Below, piece after piece: positions 35,975 through 48,352 of a stretch of 64,000 nt of DNA. A program made the position numbers and the translations under genes. The DNA comes from Aquila chrysaetos chrysaetos (lineage: Eukaryota; Chordata; Aves; Accipitriformes; Accipitridae): positions 33,393,363 through 33,457,362 of the forward strand of contig NC_044005.1 of assembly GCF_900496995.4 (NCBI RefSeq). Reading direction: 5' to 3'. Numbering within the stretch: the first letter of the stretch is position 1; the number at the start of each line of letters is the position of its first letter. The notes below the pieces were generated by a model that was not told the origin of the DNA, searched no databases, and saw only the letters and a list, made by a program, of their open reading frames with translations.

Positions 35975-38900
35975 CCAAACTGATTATTTGGTGGGAAAAT
36001 AATTGCAGTATGATGGACCTGTTACTTGAGCAATCTGTTATATCCTTCTGAAATTCATGACAGAGAACTTATGGGATCAGAATTAAAAGTTTATTAGTAG
36101 TAATCATGGTACCCTGTTAGTGCTAGGTCTCTATCTTTCCATATCTTTGCAAACAACTACTTATGTTCAATTTCTGATGGATGTCCGCATATGAAAAGGA
36201 TTATGCAAGTGTTAACTTTTTTTTTTCTGAGACACCAAGGGCTTGGCAATCTCAGAAGCACTACAAATAGAGTCTTGTGCAAGAGTGCAAACAAATGTTT
36301 TTTAAAAATCTCTCATTTATAACCTGATTCAGCAAATAAGTTTCAATTTAAACTTATCAAAGTTTTATAATTTGGCACAGTTATTTTGGCACAGTATCTA
36401 GAAAAAAATGATAGTGACTTTCAAAAACTTTTGAATAATTCATTTGCTTTGACAAAATGTGGTTAAAGTGCAATTGTCAAAAATTGTCAAACCATGGGTA
36501 AGAGTGTTTTGGTTTTTGGTTTGGGTTCCCCCCCCCTCTACTGGCAGTATGTACACTCCCCTGATTTCAAAACTTGAAAATAATACCAATGATAACTTAC
36601 AATTAAGCTATGTAGCTGTGCATAGGCAGCTATGTGAATGTTTTATGGTGTAAAAAATTTAAGAATATATATTTAGGTAGGGATTTCTAAGGAAGCTTAA
36701 GGTTATGCATGTTGCATATGACAATTTAATGGTACCTAACTGCTCAAGGTGTTTTGTCTCCCAAAATTGAGCAAGACTGAGTAAACTGAATCCACTCAGA
36801 GCTGTTCCCTCTGAAACATTTGTTTCACAAGTGCTTTTGTGCAACATTGTGGAGTAGGGATGATGCATTTGTTTCTACTTCAGACTCATTACTAAAACCA
36901 TTTATTAGTAAAAATTTTCTATGGAATGTTCTGTATTTCTTTATGGCTTGACCCTACAACCTTCATATGCCTCAATCCTTATATGCTTTTAGTATATGTT
37001 TATCTTTAAGCAGGATAATAATTTCATTAAAATAATTTCATGGGATCAAGTCCAATTGTTGCAGAGATTTTAATATAACTGGAATTATTATATTTTTCAG
37101 TGTGAGGAAAAGGAAGCGGAGGTTCAAGGAAGTTAGGTACCTTCCTCTCCAAACGTTACATAACATCTCAGTGAGAGAATATGGTACAAAATGTCACCTC
37201 TGTTCTTGTTTCTTTTCTTTGTGAAGGCTACTGTGTTTTTTAAAAGCAGAATGCTTGTAGTTATTGAAAGGGATAACTGATGCATGTACCAATATAGGTG
37301 TTCACTTTCTTAAAGGCTTAAGATTAAAAATACACTCTCAAGTCTCAGGTCTGTCCCTTCTCTTATTGTAACATGAAAAAACCCACAAAATACTCCAAAG
37401 CCTTGCTTAGCACATGAAGCTTTTTAAAGTTAAGAGATGTAACTTTTTTGGATCTAAGTAGTTCCTCATGGGTATATTTGCTTTTATGTTCCTTTTATTT
37501 TGTTACTGTTGTGGAAACTCTGCATGGTCCGGTATTACTGATCCCTCAGTGGAGAGAACCGCTGAACACACCCATCAGAATAAATGCTAAATTGCTATCA
37601 AGCGTTACAGCATAGCCTGTCCTTTAATCATTCATACTTTGAAGTTCCTTAAAATAACACAGTATACAGGAAAGCCCATATTGTGCTTTAAAATTGAATC
37701 TGAGGTAATACAATACAGTTTTTAAAGTGTAAATTGTTTTACAGATTGGCTATACATCTTTGTACAAAGAAAACAATAGGTGACAGCTTTTGGTCACATA
37801 ATTTAGAAAACAAAAGCAGCTTTTCCAGATGGACACAGTTTCTTGTCATGGGATATGGGAACATATTAAGATTCCATAGCTGCAGTGGGTTATTAGTGAC
37901 ACTACTAATAACAGTAATTGGAATCTTTGTCATTTTTCTTGACGTATGTTATTCCTAGCTCTCCTCCTGCTTACTCCTGCTTTTTCTTTCTTCCCTCTTG
38001 TTTCCCTCATATATGCAAATTTGTTACGGAAAGTAAAATGAACAGAGATCTGGTAATAAATCTTGCATGATATAATTTTGTTTCTCACATATTTCCTCCT
38101 TACTGCTTTATCATCTGACCTTTTTTTTAAACACGTATAGCTGATATACATATTTACTTGGAAACTCTTAGGGACGGGGACTATGTTGTATTGTGAAGTG
38201 ATTGAAACAAGCATTCAGCTGGGTTTTAACAGAAAAAATATGTATATATATTTCTTGTCATTATTATGTAGTATTTAAAAGCTAGCCAGAGATCTCTGAA
38301 AGTAATCAATATCTTACTATATTACTACACAAGCTAACAGTACAATGTTGTTTGTCTATGTTCACCTTTAATCAAAACATCTTCATACCTGGCATCTCAT
38401 ATCAGTGAACACTGGGCTAGATGCCTAGAAGATTTAGTTTTGTGAGTGCTTATTCACAGTAATAAATAGTGGAGTCATTATTTTCACAAGTGACTGACTG
38501 CTTTACTGCAAGTCCACACTTTGGTGAGTATAGGACTAAGATGCTTAGTGTTATCTCATCTAATACTGGGTTCTCATATTGGATTTTTCATGTAGCCCAA
38601 TGCAATTTTAATGAAAGTCAACAGAATAGGTCCTGTGGTCATTAACTCACATTAACTACATATAGTCTAGGATCCCAACCCATAGTAGTCACCCACCTAG
38701 ACCATGCTGTAGTTTCCATCTCTCCAGGAAGTTTAGATTTCTATATCGTGAACAAGGAATGTATAACTGTATTTCTCTTTAAAATGGCACACTAGAGCAT
38801 GCACCAATATTGTCCTTCAAACATGGAAGCAGGGCCTAGACCACTAAGACAGAGATGAGAACTAGCCTTTGAAAGCTCTAAAGCTGTAAGCTACTCTGTG

Positions 38901-39645
38901 TTTATGCCATAGCTCCTGAATCCCTATAACTTTGTTTATATTGTGTTTCCTTGACGTCCAGTGCAACTTGCAGGGAATCCTCCTTGTTTCCACTTACACA
39001 CAGTAGAGAGAAGAAATAGGCCACGAGAGTGCTGGAAATCAAAACAGGAAGATGTGGTGGAAGTGGTGAACAGGAAGACTTCCAACAGTGGCTGACTGAC
39101 TTCTAAAGGCACTGCAAGAAGACACAGGATAGGGTCAACCTCTAACCCAGATGTTGAGCAGAGCTTCTAGCTTTGGGCTGAGTAGCTGCCAGAAACTGGC
39201 AAAAGAGTTTTTAAGGCAAGTGGTTGGTGTGTCTATTGTTGAGGGTGATCTTATATATATAAGTCCTGACTGTTGGAATGCATATCTAACCATACTTTTA
39301 AGACATCTGGCTCCTAATAAAGTTTACAAAGTTCCTAAAAAGATACAGTGAAATAAAATACTTACTAGCTGAGAAAATCTCCAATATTTAAGAATTCTTC
39401 ACTCATTTATTTTTCTGTAGTTTAAAAACAGCTGTTAACACCAGTTTAATCAGTTAATGACATTAAAACACTTTGACTTCTGTGACCAGTCAAAACACAA
39501 CTAGTCCAAATAAATGTTCTATGAAGGCTTTTGGCCTCAAAATTATTTATTCAATCTAATAAGCAAACACCTTAAGAAAACTTTACTACCACTTAATTCC
39601 TTAATTTGGCCAGCTCTGTACATCAATTCCTTTTCTTTCTTTAAT

Positions 39646-40535
39646 TCATAGAATCATAGAATATCTTGAGTTGGAAGGGACGCATTAGGATCACTGAATA
39701 CAGTTCCCTGCTCCCCGTGGGACTACCTAAAACTAAACCATATGACTCAGAGTGTTGTCCAGATGCTCCTTGAACTCTGACAGGCTTGGTGCCATGACCA
39801 CTTCCCCGGGGAGCCTGTTCCGGTGACCAACCACCCTCTCAGTGAAGAACCTTTTCCTAATGTCCAATCTGAACTTCCCCTGACACAGCTCCATTCCATT
39901 TCCTCGTGCCCTATCACTGGTCACCAGAAAGAGGAGATCAGCACCTCCCCCTGGGCTGCTCCTCTTGAGGAAGTTGTAGACTGCTATGAGGCCACCCTCA
40001 GTCTTCTCTTCTCCAAGCTGAACAATCCAAGTGACCTCAGAAGCTCCTTGTAAGTCTTGCCCTTGGGGCCTTTCACCATCTTGGTCACCCTCCTCTGGAC
40101 ACACTCTAATAGTTTGATGTCCTTCTTACACTGAGGCCCCCAAAACTGCACACAGTACTTGAGGTTGGGCCACACCAGTGCAGTGTAGAGTTGGACAACC
40201 ACCTCCCTTGACTGGCTAGCTATGCCGTGCTTGATGCACCCCAGGACACATTTGGCCTTTTTGGCTGCCAAGGCACACTGTTGATTCAAATTCAACTTAC
40301 CATCAACCCCAACCCATAGATCTCTTTCCACAGGGCTGCTTTCCAGCCTCTCATCCCCCAGTTTGTACGTATAACCAGGATTACCCCATCCCAGGTGCAG
40401 AATTTGGCACTTGCTCTTGTTAAATTTCACACGTTGATGATATCCAGATCTCTCTGTAAAACCTCTCCACTCTCAAAGGAGTCCACAGCTCCTAATTTAG
40501 TATCATCAGCAAACTTACTTAATGTACACTCAAGT
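39646..40535 (-). mobile_element. CR1 LINE, 5'-truncated, different subfamily
   Basis: The left edge TCATAGAATCATAGAATATC is the reverse complement of the CR1 octamer terminus, so the element lies on the minus strand. It contains the C-terminal RT-associated region: the frame at 39984-40430 includes LNLNQQCALAAKKAKCVLGC and [10 protein letters not shown], and the frame at 39733-40104 continues with GGLIAVYNFLKR and ends LDNTLSHMV. The two frames join through one apparent frameshift near 40000. The element stops around 40535 within the region just after the RT catalytic motif (AAACTTACTTAATGTACACT), so most of RT and all of the endonuclease are missing. The 3' UTR wording (GACTCAGAGTGTTGTCCAGA) differs from the copies at 14842 and 48353, indicating another CR1 subfamily. 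It is relatively well preserved. Confidence 0.93.
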
Positions 40536-40900
40536 TATTTCAACAGGAAAAAAAAATTCATGCATAAGTAACAAAAACTTAGTGAGAAGTCAAGAAAAGG
40601 TAACGAAGTCTGCTTAAATACCTATGATACCTGTTGTTATTAATATGTTAATAATTGTTATGACTAGGAAGTAAGTAAGAGCAAACTCTAGCTTTGCCAG
40701 ACCAAACATGGAGTAGTGGTTCCTTGAAAAACCTACAGTATAAACAGATGAGGTGGATGTAAGAAAGGAAACAAACAAGGCAATTGAACTGTATGCTGTC
40801 AGTAAATGTCTTTCCACATCTTTGGTGGAGGTAGCAGTCCAGGTAGGAGGCAAATAGTTTAATTAACTAGAAAGGAAAAAAAGTTCTGTGTCAGCAGCAG

Positions 40901-40986
40901 AGAAAAAAAGGGGGAGTAAGAAGATAAAGTGAGAAAGAAAAGAGAAAGAAAGAATTAAAGAGAGAAAGAAAGAAGGAAAGAGAAGT
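40901..40986 (+). repeat. GA-rich tract with GAAA repeats
   Basis: This is a strongly purine-biased stretch of GAAA/GAGA-type units broken by only a few T residues. It is simple-sequence DNA and not coding. Confidence 0.8.
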
Positions 40987-41667
40987 GCTCAAAGACATAG
41001 GTTAAAATACAACTCTGCTTTTCCTTTTTTACTCATTGTGTGCCATTTTTCTTTAGCTGAGTGGCTGAGATGGAAGGCACTCAAGGTATGCTCTAGGCTC
41101 TTCCTTTCACTAGGTCTGAAGTTTCTCTGTGATGGAGATTACGCAGATCATAATTAATTTATAATGCAATTGAAACTGTCTTGCTGGCTTAAGTTTAGGA
41201 TTTAGATCTGTGGAGCTATTCACCACTTAAAAACCATGCAGTAGAGTAAATACTATTTAATTGCTTCTGCAATGAATCCACTTACCATTCAGCCAATGAT
41301 GACAGTTTTCACTTGCTATCAAAAAAGAATTAAAAACCCCTCAAACAATCAAAAACTGACTAGTTGTTACATATATGTGCTACTCCTCAGTTTGGATGGT
41401 ATACTGCACCAGACTGCCAGAAACCAGTGTTAGGTAACTCATTATATATGTTGGCATTCTTGTCTGAAATGCTCTTAAAGCTCTCCACTCACAAGTACTT
41501 CTTTTACCACATGAGAACATCAGTAATTGAAAATATTAATTAATCAATATTTTTACACTTAAAAGTTATATTTGCTTCTCCCTAAGTATTGTGGCACATT
41601 GTATTTTTTTTTTTATATTCATAATATATCCTCTATTTTCAGTGGATCTACTCCAGTTGAACTCTTG

Positions 41668-41736
41668 GTTTTGTTTTGGGTTTTTGGTTTTGGGGTTTTT
41701 TGGTTTTTTGTTTGTTTTTTTTTTTTTTTTTTTGCC
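41668..41736 (+). repeat. GT-rich low complexity (GGTTTT-like) ending in oligo(T)
   Basis: Irregular GGTTTT/GGGTTTTT units run into an oligo(T) stretch at about 41717-41733. Similar but shorter patches occur elsewhere in the window. Guanine runs are mostly 2-4 nt, so a stable quadruplex is not assured. Confidence 0.75.
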
Positions 41737-42330
41737 TCTTGACCCAAATATCTATATAGTTCTCTGTAAAATTCACCTATGTATGATGGTACTGTATACA
41801 TTCAAGTCAAATATGAAATTCGAAGATTTTTTTTCTGCTGGTCTAAAGGCATGGCACCTCTCTGCAAGTGGAATCATAAGAGAATAATGCATATAGGCCA
41901 GACACAGACTGAAATATGTTGTAAGAAAAACAACTGTTATTAATATATCCATCAATACTATCAGATGAGAAGGAATCAAAAGGCAGTCACATAGCGGGAG
42001 CTAATTTAAGTGGATGTTAGACAAATTCCTAGTTCTTTTGCATGCCATAATGAAAACAGAACTGTAGGGGTCATATCAGGGACTTCATTCTAAAAATAAA
42101 CCACTTACATTGTGGAAGTTTCACGAGTAGTTTAACATAAACTTCACCCATCTGAAATCAGATTTAACCTCTTTTTAAAGTGAGTTGTCAGACTAAGTAT
42201 ACAGCTAATATCTGTTGCTATGTATTTTGTTTCTTTAGTAAATCCATTAATTTTATTTTGTTGGAGGTAGAAATTTTACTATTGGAAGCTACATTACAGG
42301 TACCTAAAGAATGACATATAGCATTTTCTT

Positions 42331-42332
<2 letters not shown>

Positions 42333-42378
<46 letters not shown>
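42333..42378 (+). repeat. Oligo(T) tract, 46 nt
   Basis: This is an uninterrupted run of 46 T residues, the longest homopolymer in the window. On the minus strand it is an A46 run, preceded about 7 nt upstream by AGTAAA, a weak poly(A)-signal variant. No coding similarity is seen in the sequence that would precede such a tail, so a retrocopy is not supported. Confidence 0.9.
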
Positions 42379-42379
<1 letters not shown>

Positions 42380-45300
42380 TGGCTTTACTTTGAAAAGCAG
42401 CACATAATATAAGAGGCATCAGACTGGAAACTAGTTTTTTGCTTGCTGCCTAATGCCATTCCCAGGGTACCATTCCTCTCATGCTTGTGGCAGCAGATAT
42501 ATTTCACTCCTAGTTGCTTTTCAGTGCTAACAGTAAATAAATGAAAATGCCTTTTCCCTGGTCATTCCCCTAAATGTGCTCACTGCCTTTGCTTATCTAG
42601 CATGTATAGGCAAGTTGGCACTCTTCCCAGCATAAAGAGCAAACAAACGCTGGCAGCTATAGGGCTGTGGCACAAACAGCCAAGCTGATTTTCACAAATG
42701 GACATACAAGTGCTTAGGTCTCTGTTAGAGATTCTAAATCCCAGAAAGTATGCCAAACAGCTGGTCTGCTATTGTCCCAACTTTGCCTTCACTGGGCAAT
42801 AAAACAAGTATTATTTGCCTTTTGTAATCACTATGTTTATTTCTGCTTTGCAGTTGATATAAACATTGAAAATAGCAGGTCACAATATACTTTATGATCC
42901 AGCTGCCAAATGACCACAGGGATGCATCTGAGGCACCTTGCAGATTAAGGCACCAGGCACAATAAAGACACATATAGTTCACAAGCACAGGACCTGGACT
43001 GTATGTGACAGCTCATTGAATAAAGATTGCAAAGCTGGCCTTGGGATGGCATTCAAAATGTATAGAAATATCCAGTTATCAAACTCTCTGAAATCCCCAT
43101 AGCTGATGGTGACTGAGTGTTTTCTAAGCGCTGGTACTGAAAAAAAGATTCAAAACTAGCAAAACTTATAAAAAAACATTATCCTTTCTATCTCTTTCTG
43201 CTGGCTCTGGGAAGCCCATTGCAAAATTGTGCTGACTTTACATGTTTGCCTTTTTCAGGTGTCTCTCTTCTTTAGTAGGAGAGGTACTTGCTGAACCTGA
43301 ATGAAGGGTAAGAAAGTTCTAAGTAGGTTATTTACTGTAATGTTACCATAGCTACTTTTTTTTTGGCAGTGTGAACTTCCACAAGTATATTATGGGCTTT
43401 GTAACTATATTTGTCCTGCTAAACATTTCTGTGTTCAACTCTTAAACACTCTTCTGGTAATTTTCCAGATTTTCCTCTTTGGGGGTAATTCAAGTAATCT
43501 ACTTTTTCAGGGACATGTCTTGACAGGGTTTTAAACAATATAATCATGCTCTTTATTTTAACATCCCTTCTCTCTACTCCGGTTATTATTTTCTAGATCT
43601 GTGTGATTTGTGGTTTTTCACTTTCTCTTTGATTGAATACATATATCATTTCTCATTGTTGTTCTTTTTGTTGTTTTCTCGGGCTATTGACAAAATATTT
43701 CTTATATAACAGTTAACAAAAATCCATAAAATGCAAAACAGGTAAAGAACCACAAGTAAAAGCATATTAAGATGCTAACCCGAGATTTTGAAAAGCTAGA
43801 TTCCACTAACTCTTTGTTATATACTTGTTATATGACCTTATCTGGGCACCTCCATTACTAAGATCGTCCTGACATCTTCAAACATAGTCAAGTGATGCCT
43901 GAGTCTGCTGGCTTCAGACTGGCTGTGAGACCTGCCACATGCCAAAGTAAGGTCCTCAGAAGTGGTGTTCTTGGAGCTGCTACACCAGAGCAACCTGATC
44001 CTGATCCTGAAGGGAGCGCTCTGAGATAGGGGCCAAATATATGGCAGAGGAGAAGCCAAGGTGTAATCCTCACTACAGCCTGTCAATTTTACTCTCAGTG
44101 ATGTCAGAAATCTGCTTTTAAATCCCTGGTCAGCCTAAAGTGGATGGACTGGAGAAATTTTCCTGCATCTCCCCTATTTTTCTTATTTTCACTGTATCTA
44201 ATGCCATACAAAACTTGAAGTTTTCTGCCCTACTGCAAAATTGCTTACTCCGTTCTGCAAGAACTACAAAAATATCACCTTCCTAGAAACAGAGGCTTAA
44301 GGGGATTTTTCATAATTAAAGACATTTGATCTATGAATTTTTTCATCACCCTTAAATAAAATAATACAAGTAGTAGGGGACAGAGGTTTTTTTTCCCCAA
44401 AGGAAATTAATTATTTCAACTCTTATTTTCATCCCGAATTAGAATGAAATGGCAAAGTATCAAAATTTCTCCCTGCACTGGAAGCTTACGAAACTTTCCT
44501 CTTAGCAACCTGTTAATTTTAGGTTTTATAATCATACCTGCTACCATATGAAAATTAAATAACCTGTGGGCCATCTGTCTGGGATATCCTGGACAGAAGG
44601 ATGATGCATGCATGTAAACTGAGGTGCACAAGAGTAACAGCTATTTGTCTGGGATTTCCAGCTGTCCAGCAGCTCAGTCTTAGTTACTGTCACAGTTCCA
44701 TCAGGGAAGTGACTGGGTGGAAAAAAAAAAAAAAAAACGATAGAGAGAGAAGATGTTTAAAAACATTAAACAAGTCTCAAAGTGGGAGAATTAATGTATA
44801 TGACTAATGCAATTACAATATTTTCTTTTTATTCATCAAGCTACTGTTGGATGCTTGCTTTCTTCTCAGTTTGATGCAAACCTGAATACCATGATGATTT
44901 ATTATAATTCCATATGCACTATGAACTCCAAATGCTGGGTAAGCTAAATCTCTCAGAGTATAGAGCTATAGTATAAAGCTCTAGGAGCTTTAGTCATGCA
45001 TTTAACCAGAGGGGAAACTGAAGTACTTTATGGGAGATATAATTCAGTCAGTGATTCCTCCCTGTAGAAAAGGGCTATGGGCCATTCTAACTAAAACTGC
45101 TACACGCTTCTGTAGTGACTAATGCAAGGGCAAACAAATATTGAAAAAATCTGAAACATTTTTTAATTTCATTTTTACAAAACAAAAATGTCAAGAATCA
45201 GATCCACTTGTCCCAAAATAAAATTTTATATTCATAATTCCCTAAAACAAATCTGAAGTTTTGTAGTAAAATTGAGATTTTTACATGGAAAACTTTTCAT

Positions 45301-46885
45301 TACAAAAAGTTTGAGCAGAAATTTTCCAAAAGTTCAACAGGTTTATTTCGACAACCTTTCAAATCACTGTCAGCTATCAATGCCTTTAGTGAACTAGTCT
45401 GGTAGCAACAATGTTAAAAAGAGAATATTAACAGATTAACTACTCTTAGGTCTCATTCTGTCCCTTCTAACATGCTTCATTCATCATGAAATTAATGAAT
45501 GTTATTAATGTTTTTCTCCAGTCTTTACAATTAACACTGTTCCTCAAATTGGCTCAGCTCAGAGAAAGTAAGACATTTCTCATCTTGTATCTCCCTGGTG
45601 ATGTAAACTGGCAGAAGAGATAGCAGCATGACTTAAATCTGTTACTACTAAATACCCGAATCTTTGGATACAAATTAGTCAGAGGTGACATGAACGTCAC
45701 TAAATCACTTGTCTTTAGAATTCCACTATTTTATTTTGCCGTGAGCTATTGGCACATGGATACCGTCAGTAAGGAATGATTCCTATTATTCCTCTGAAAT
45801 TATATCCGTAGTGTCTCTATTAAAATTGCCATACCCCAACTGCAGTATTACAATGTTAAAGTATAAAAGTAGTAATTGTCAAAAAGTAAGGTAGCTTGTG
45901 CTTGAAATTTAAGAAGAGGGACCAGTTTATGAGTATCAATGGAAAGGGACTACAAATGAAGATGCTGGTACAGAGAACTAATGGTTAATGGAGACAGTGA
46001 AAGTGGAATCTATGTTCATGCAACAACATACAAGGCTATTCCAGCAAGTCTCCCAGTGGCTCTACACGTTCAGAATCAGGCTACACAGGAGGAAGAAAGA
46101 AACTGAGTTAGAAGGTAAAGGAGAAAATAAGAGGGAAGTATGACAGATGAAATAGGTGAGACCTATGGTAGAATAAGAAGGTAAACAGTAGGCTAGGCAT
46201 TGAGGAAGAATTAGTTAATGAAGAGGTGGATGTAGAGGCCATAATCATTTAATTCCTAACCATTCAAGATTATTTAACATTCCAAACTTTATTCCTGATT
46301 TTTTAAATCCTATATCTGTGTTCAACTCCTTTCACATTGCTACTCATATTCTAAATAACAAGGCTATTTTATCCTTTGAAAGAGCAGCAGACTCTGCTAT
46401 TTGTTGCATAGTACATAAGTCATCATTATGTCAGGATTTATATAAAAATAATACTTTTTATTTTACCACAAAGACAGCTAGAGAACACTAGGGTAAACAT
46501 AAAGATGAGGACCCAGAGTCAGCAGGATAATGAACTACTTTCTATGTGTCTTTGGCAATTTGAGGTACACACAACAGAAATAATTTTCTATGCATAATTC
46601 TTTCAAATTCTTGTACATTGTACCATCTGGCCTAGAGTTCTATTTCCAGATCACTTTTTGATCTTTACAAAACATCACATAGTATCACTGTCTATTTGCA
46701 AATAGTAGTTATATTTTAGCCAATTCTTTTGCAAAGGAGAGAGCTGGTTACATCAATATGTATACTCACATGTATAGTGATTTCCTCTTAGTTGCCTCCA
46801 TACTATAGATTAATTGATACTATAAAAAAAGGGATTTTTTTCAACTTTAACAGATGTAGCAAGCTTTCTCAGAAGTAGTCTTAGT

Positions 46886-46921
46886 GGAAAACAGATTCTG
46901 GAAGGAAAACAGATTCTGGAA
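46886..46921 (+). repeat. Perfect 18-bp tandem duplication
   Basis: The unit GGAAAACAGATTCTGGAA occurs twice head to tail (46886-46903 and 46904-46921). The perfect identity suggests a recent local slippage event. Confidence 0.9.
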
Positions 46922-47003
46922 GTCTTTAAAGCCCTCTTTCTAAAAAGGCAGGAGGAACCTTTGGTAGGAAAGTGTTCCCATGTATTCAGTTCTCTCTTGT
47001 TTT

Positions 47004-47036
47004 TAAAGTCAGGAGCTCAATAAATAAAGTCAGGAG
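47004..47036 (+). repeat. Short direct repeat, period 21
   Basis: TAAAGTCAGGAG occurs at 47004-47015 and again at 47025-47036. It is a second local duplication within about 100 nt of the 18-bp one. Confidence 0.75.
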
Positions 47037-47379
47037 TTCTTCAGTTTTGGAACTTGTTTTTTCCTCTTTGCTTGTAAGAAAGAGCTTGGCTGTATGACAC
47101 TTAAAACACATTCACACAGGTGTGCAGAGGTCTCTCTCTCCTTAGCTTTCCTTCCCAAGTAATTAAAACCAAGATCAACAAAGTTGAACTGCAGAACATG
47201 ATGGTTCTTTGATTTCTAACTTACAGCCTGAATGGCCTTCAAGATTCTTATAAGTTTCTCAACAAAATAAGCAAGGGAGAAGTATTTAGTTCCTCCCTGC
47301 ATTACTCTGTGATAGAATGGCTCTTTGATCTTTAGCCAGAGATTGGAGCTGCATATGATTACTCCATGTTTCTCACTGA

Positions 47380-47655
47380 GCAAGAGCTAAGGGTACTGGG
47401 TAAAATTATCAGGCACCAGCCCAGGACAAACAAAAGGTACGTTTCATGTAATGCGTAACTAAACTGTAGAAATCATTACCACAGAATGTTGTGAATGACA
47501 ACATTTCATAAGGATTCAAAAGTGATTAGATGTTCCAGTAGAAGCTGTTTTACACAAAATCCTGGATATACTACAGAAACAATCTTGCCCTTGATAATCC
47601 TCCTCTGTCAAATGTCTACTATTGGCCATTTCAGAGTCAGAAGACAGGGCTAACA
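47380..47655 (+). mobile_element. Ancient, decayed CR1-like 3' region
   Basis: The stretch CCAGGACAAACAAAAGGTACGT is followed by AATGCGTAACTAAACTGTAGAAATCATTACCACAGAATGTTGTGAATG-type sequence (47435-47500), GGATTCAAAAGTGATTAGAT (47513-47532), and GTCTACTATTGGCCATTTCAGAGTCAGAAGACAGGGCT (about 47612-47650). The order and wording match the 3' ends of old CR1 lineages also found in turtles and crocodilians (ACAAATAAAAGG..., GGAACTCATTGCCACA..., GGCCACTGTCAGAGACAGGATACTGG). It is heavily mutated and has no terminal octamer. Recognition is from memory of family wording; boundaries are approximate. Confidence 0.6.
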
Positions 47656-48352
47656 GCATTTTTCACATCAACGTGGTCATTCCTATAATATGTTCTATGC
47701 TCACAAACTGGTGTGCAGAGTAAGTTCTTCCAGTTTCTGACACACATGATCTCTTGATGATCATGCCACATAGAATGTTGTTTGGTGCAGTTTATAAAAC
47801 ATTTGAGTAACCCTAGCATTCTTGGGAATGAAAAACACTATCAGCTCATTCACTCCTAATATTAAAATATTCATTGTACTGAAGTTTCAGGGATAGTTAT
47901 TTTTCACTTGGCCTTTTGTCTTTTGAAAAGCCAGCTGTTCTCTCAGTTTCAGATGACCCCTTTAAGTATAATGAGAATATTATAGAACTTTGAAGGCTTG
48001 AAAGCACTGCTTGTTGCTATGCTATAATAAATGATCATTTCAGTACATTGACACAGCATTCTTTTACTATGCATAATTTTGCACTTAACATTTACATCAT
48101 TAAATCTTAACATTCATTCAAATACATAATTTAATACAAGTGTTTTTCACATGTACAGTCTTTCCATTTGACTCAAAGAAACTTAAGACTTCAGAAGCAA
48201 AGTGCACATAATTTAACTCTTTGGTGATTCAGACCCAGGGAAACCTGATGCAATCCTTTAATTTCAATTAAATTATACATTCTTATCTCAGGTCTATCAT
48301 TGATCTGTACATGCTCTTGAAAAAAAAGAAAAAGTGTGCCATACTCCCTGTG
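47656..48352. other. AT-rich spacer between two CR1 elements
   Basis: No gene or repeat is recognised. A run of A residues (about 48320-48333) lies just before the next CR1 terminus. Confidence 0.6.

Larger units (their letters stand above)
29718..39645. other. AT-rich non-genic DNA
   Basis: No recognisable gene is present. Features noted separately are two minus-strand exon-like segments (31.5 and 32.5 kb), an (AACT)n run at 33346-33366, an alternating purine-pyrimidine tract at 34705-34739, a CTCF-like motif at 35402-35415, an all-purine run at 35911-35974 and a possible LTR-like signal pair near 39.25-39.32 kb. Confidence 0.65.
40536..47379. other. AT-rich non-genic DNA with several low-complexity tracts
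   Basis: I see no recognisable gene. Contents are a GA-rich tract, a GT-rich patch, a 46-nt oligo(T) run and local duplications, each listed separately. The somewhat GC-richer stretch at 43838-44110 has two overlapping open frames on the minus strand that resemble nothing known. Confidence 0.65.

Noticed and set aside
43838..44086. 82-codon minus-strand frame in a GC-richer patch
   Set aside because: A second frame is open over the same stretch and neither resembles a known protein.
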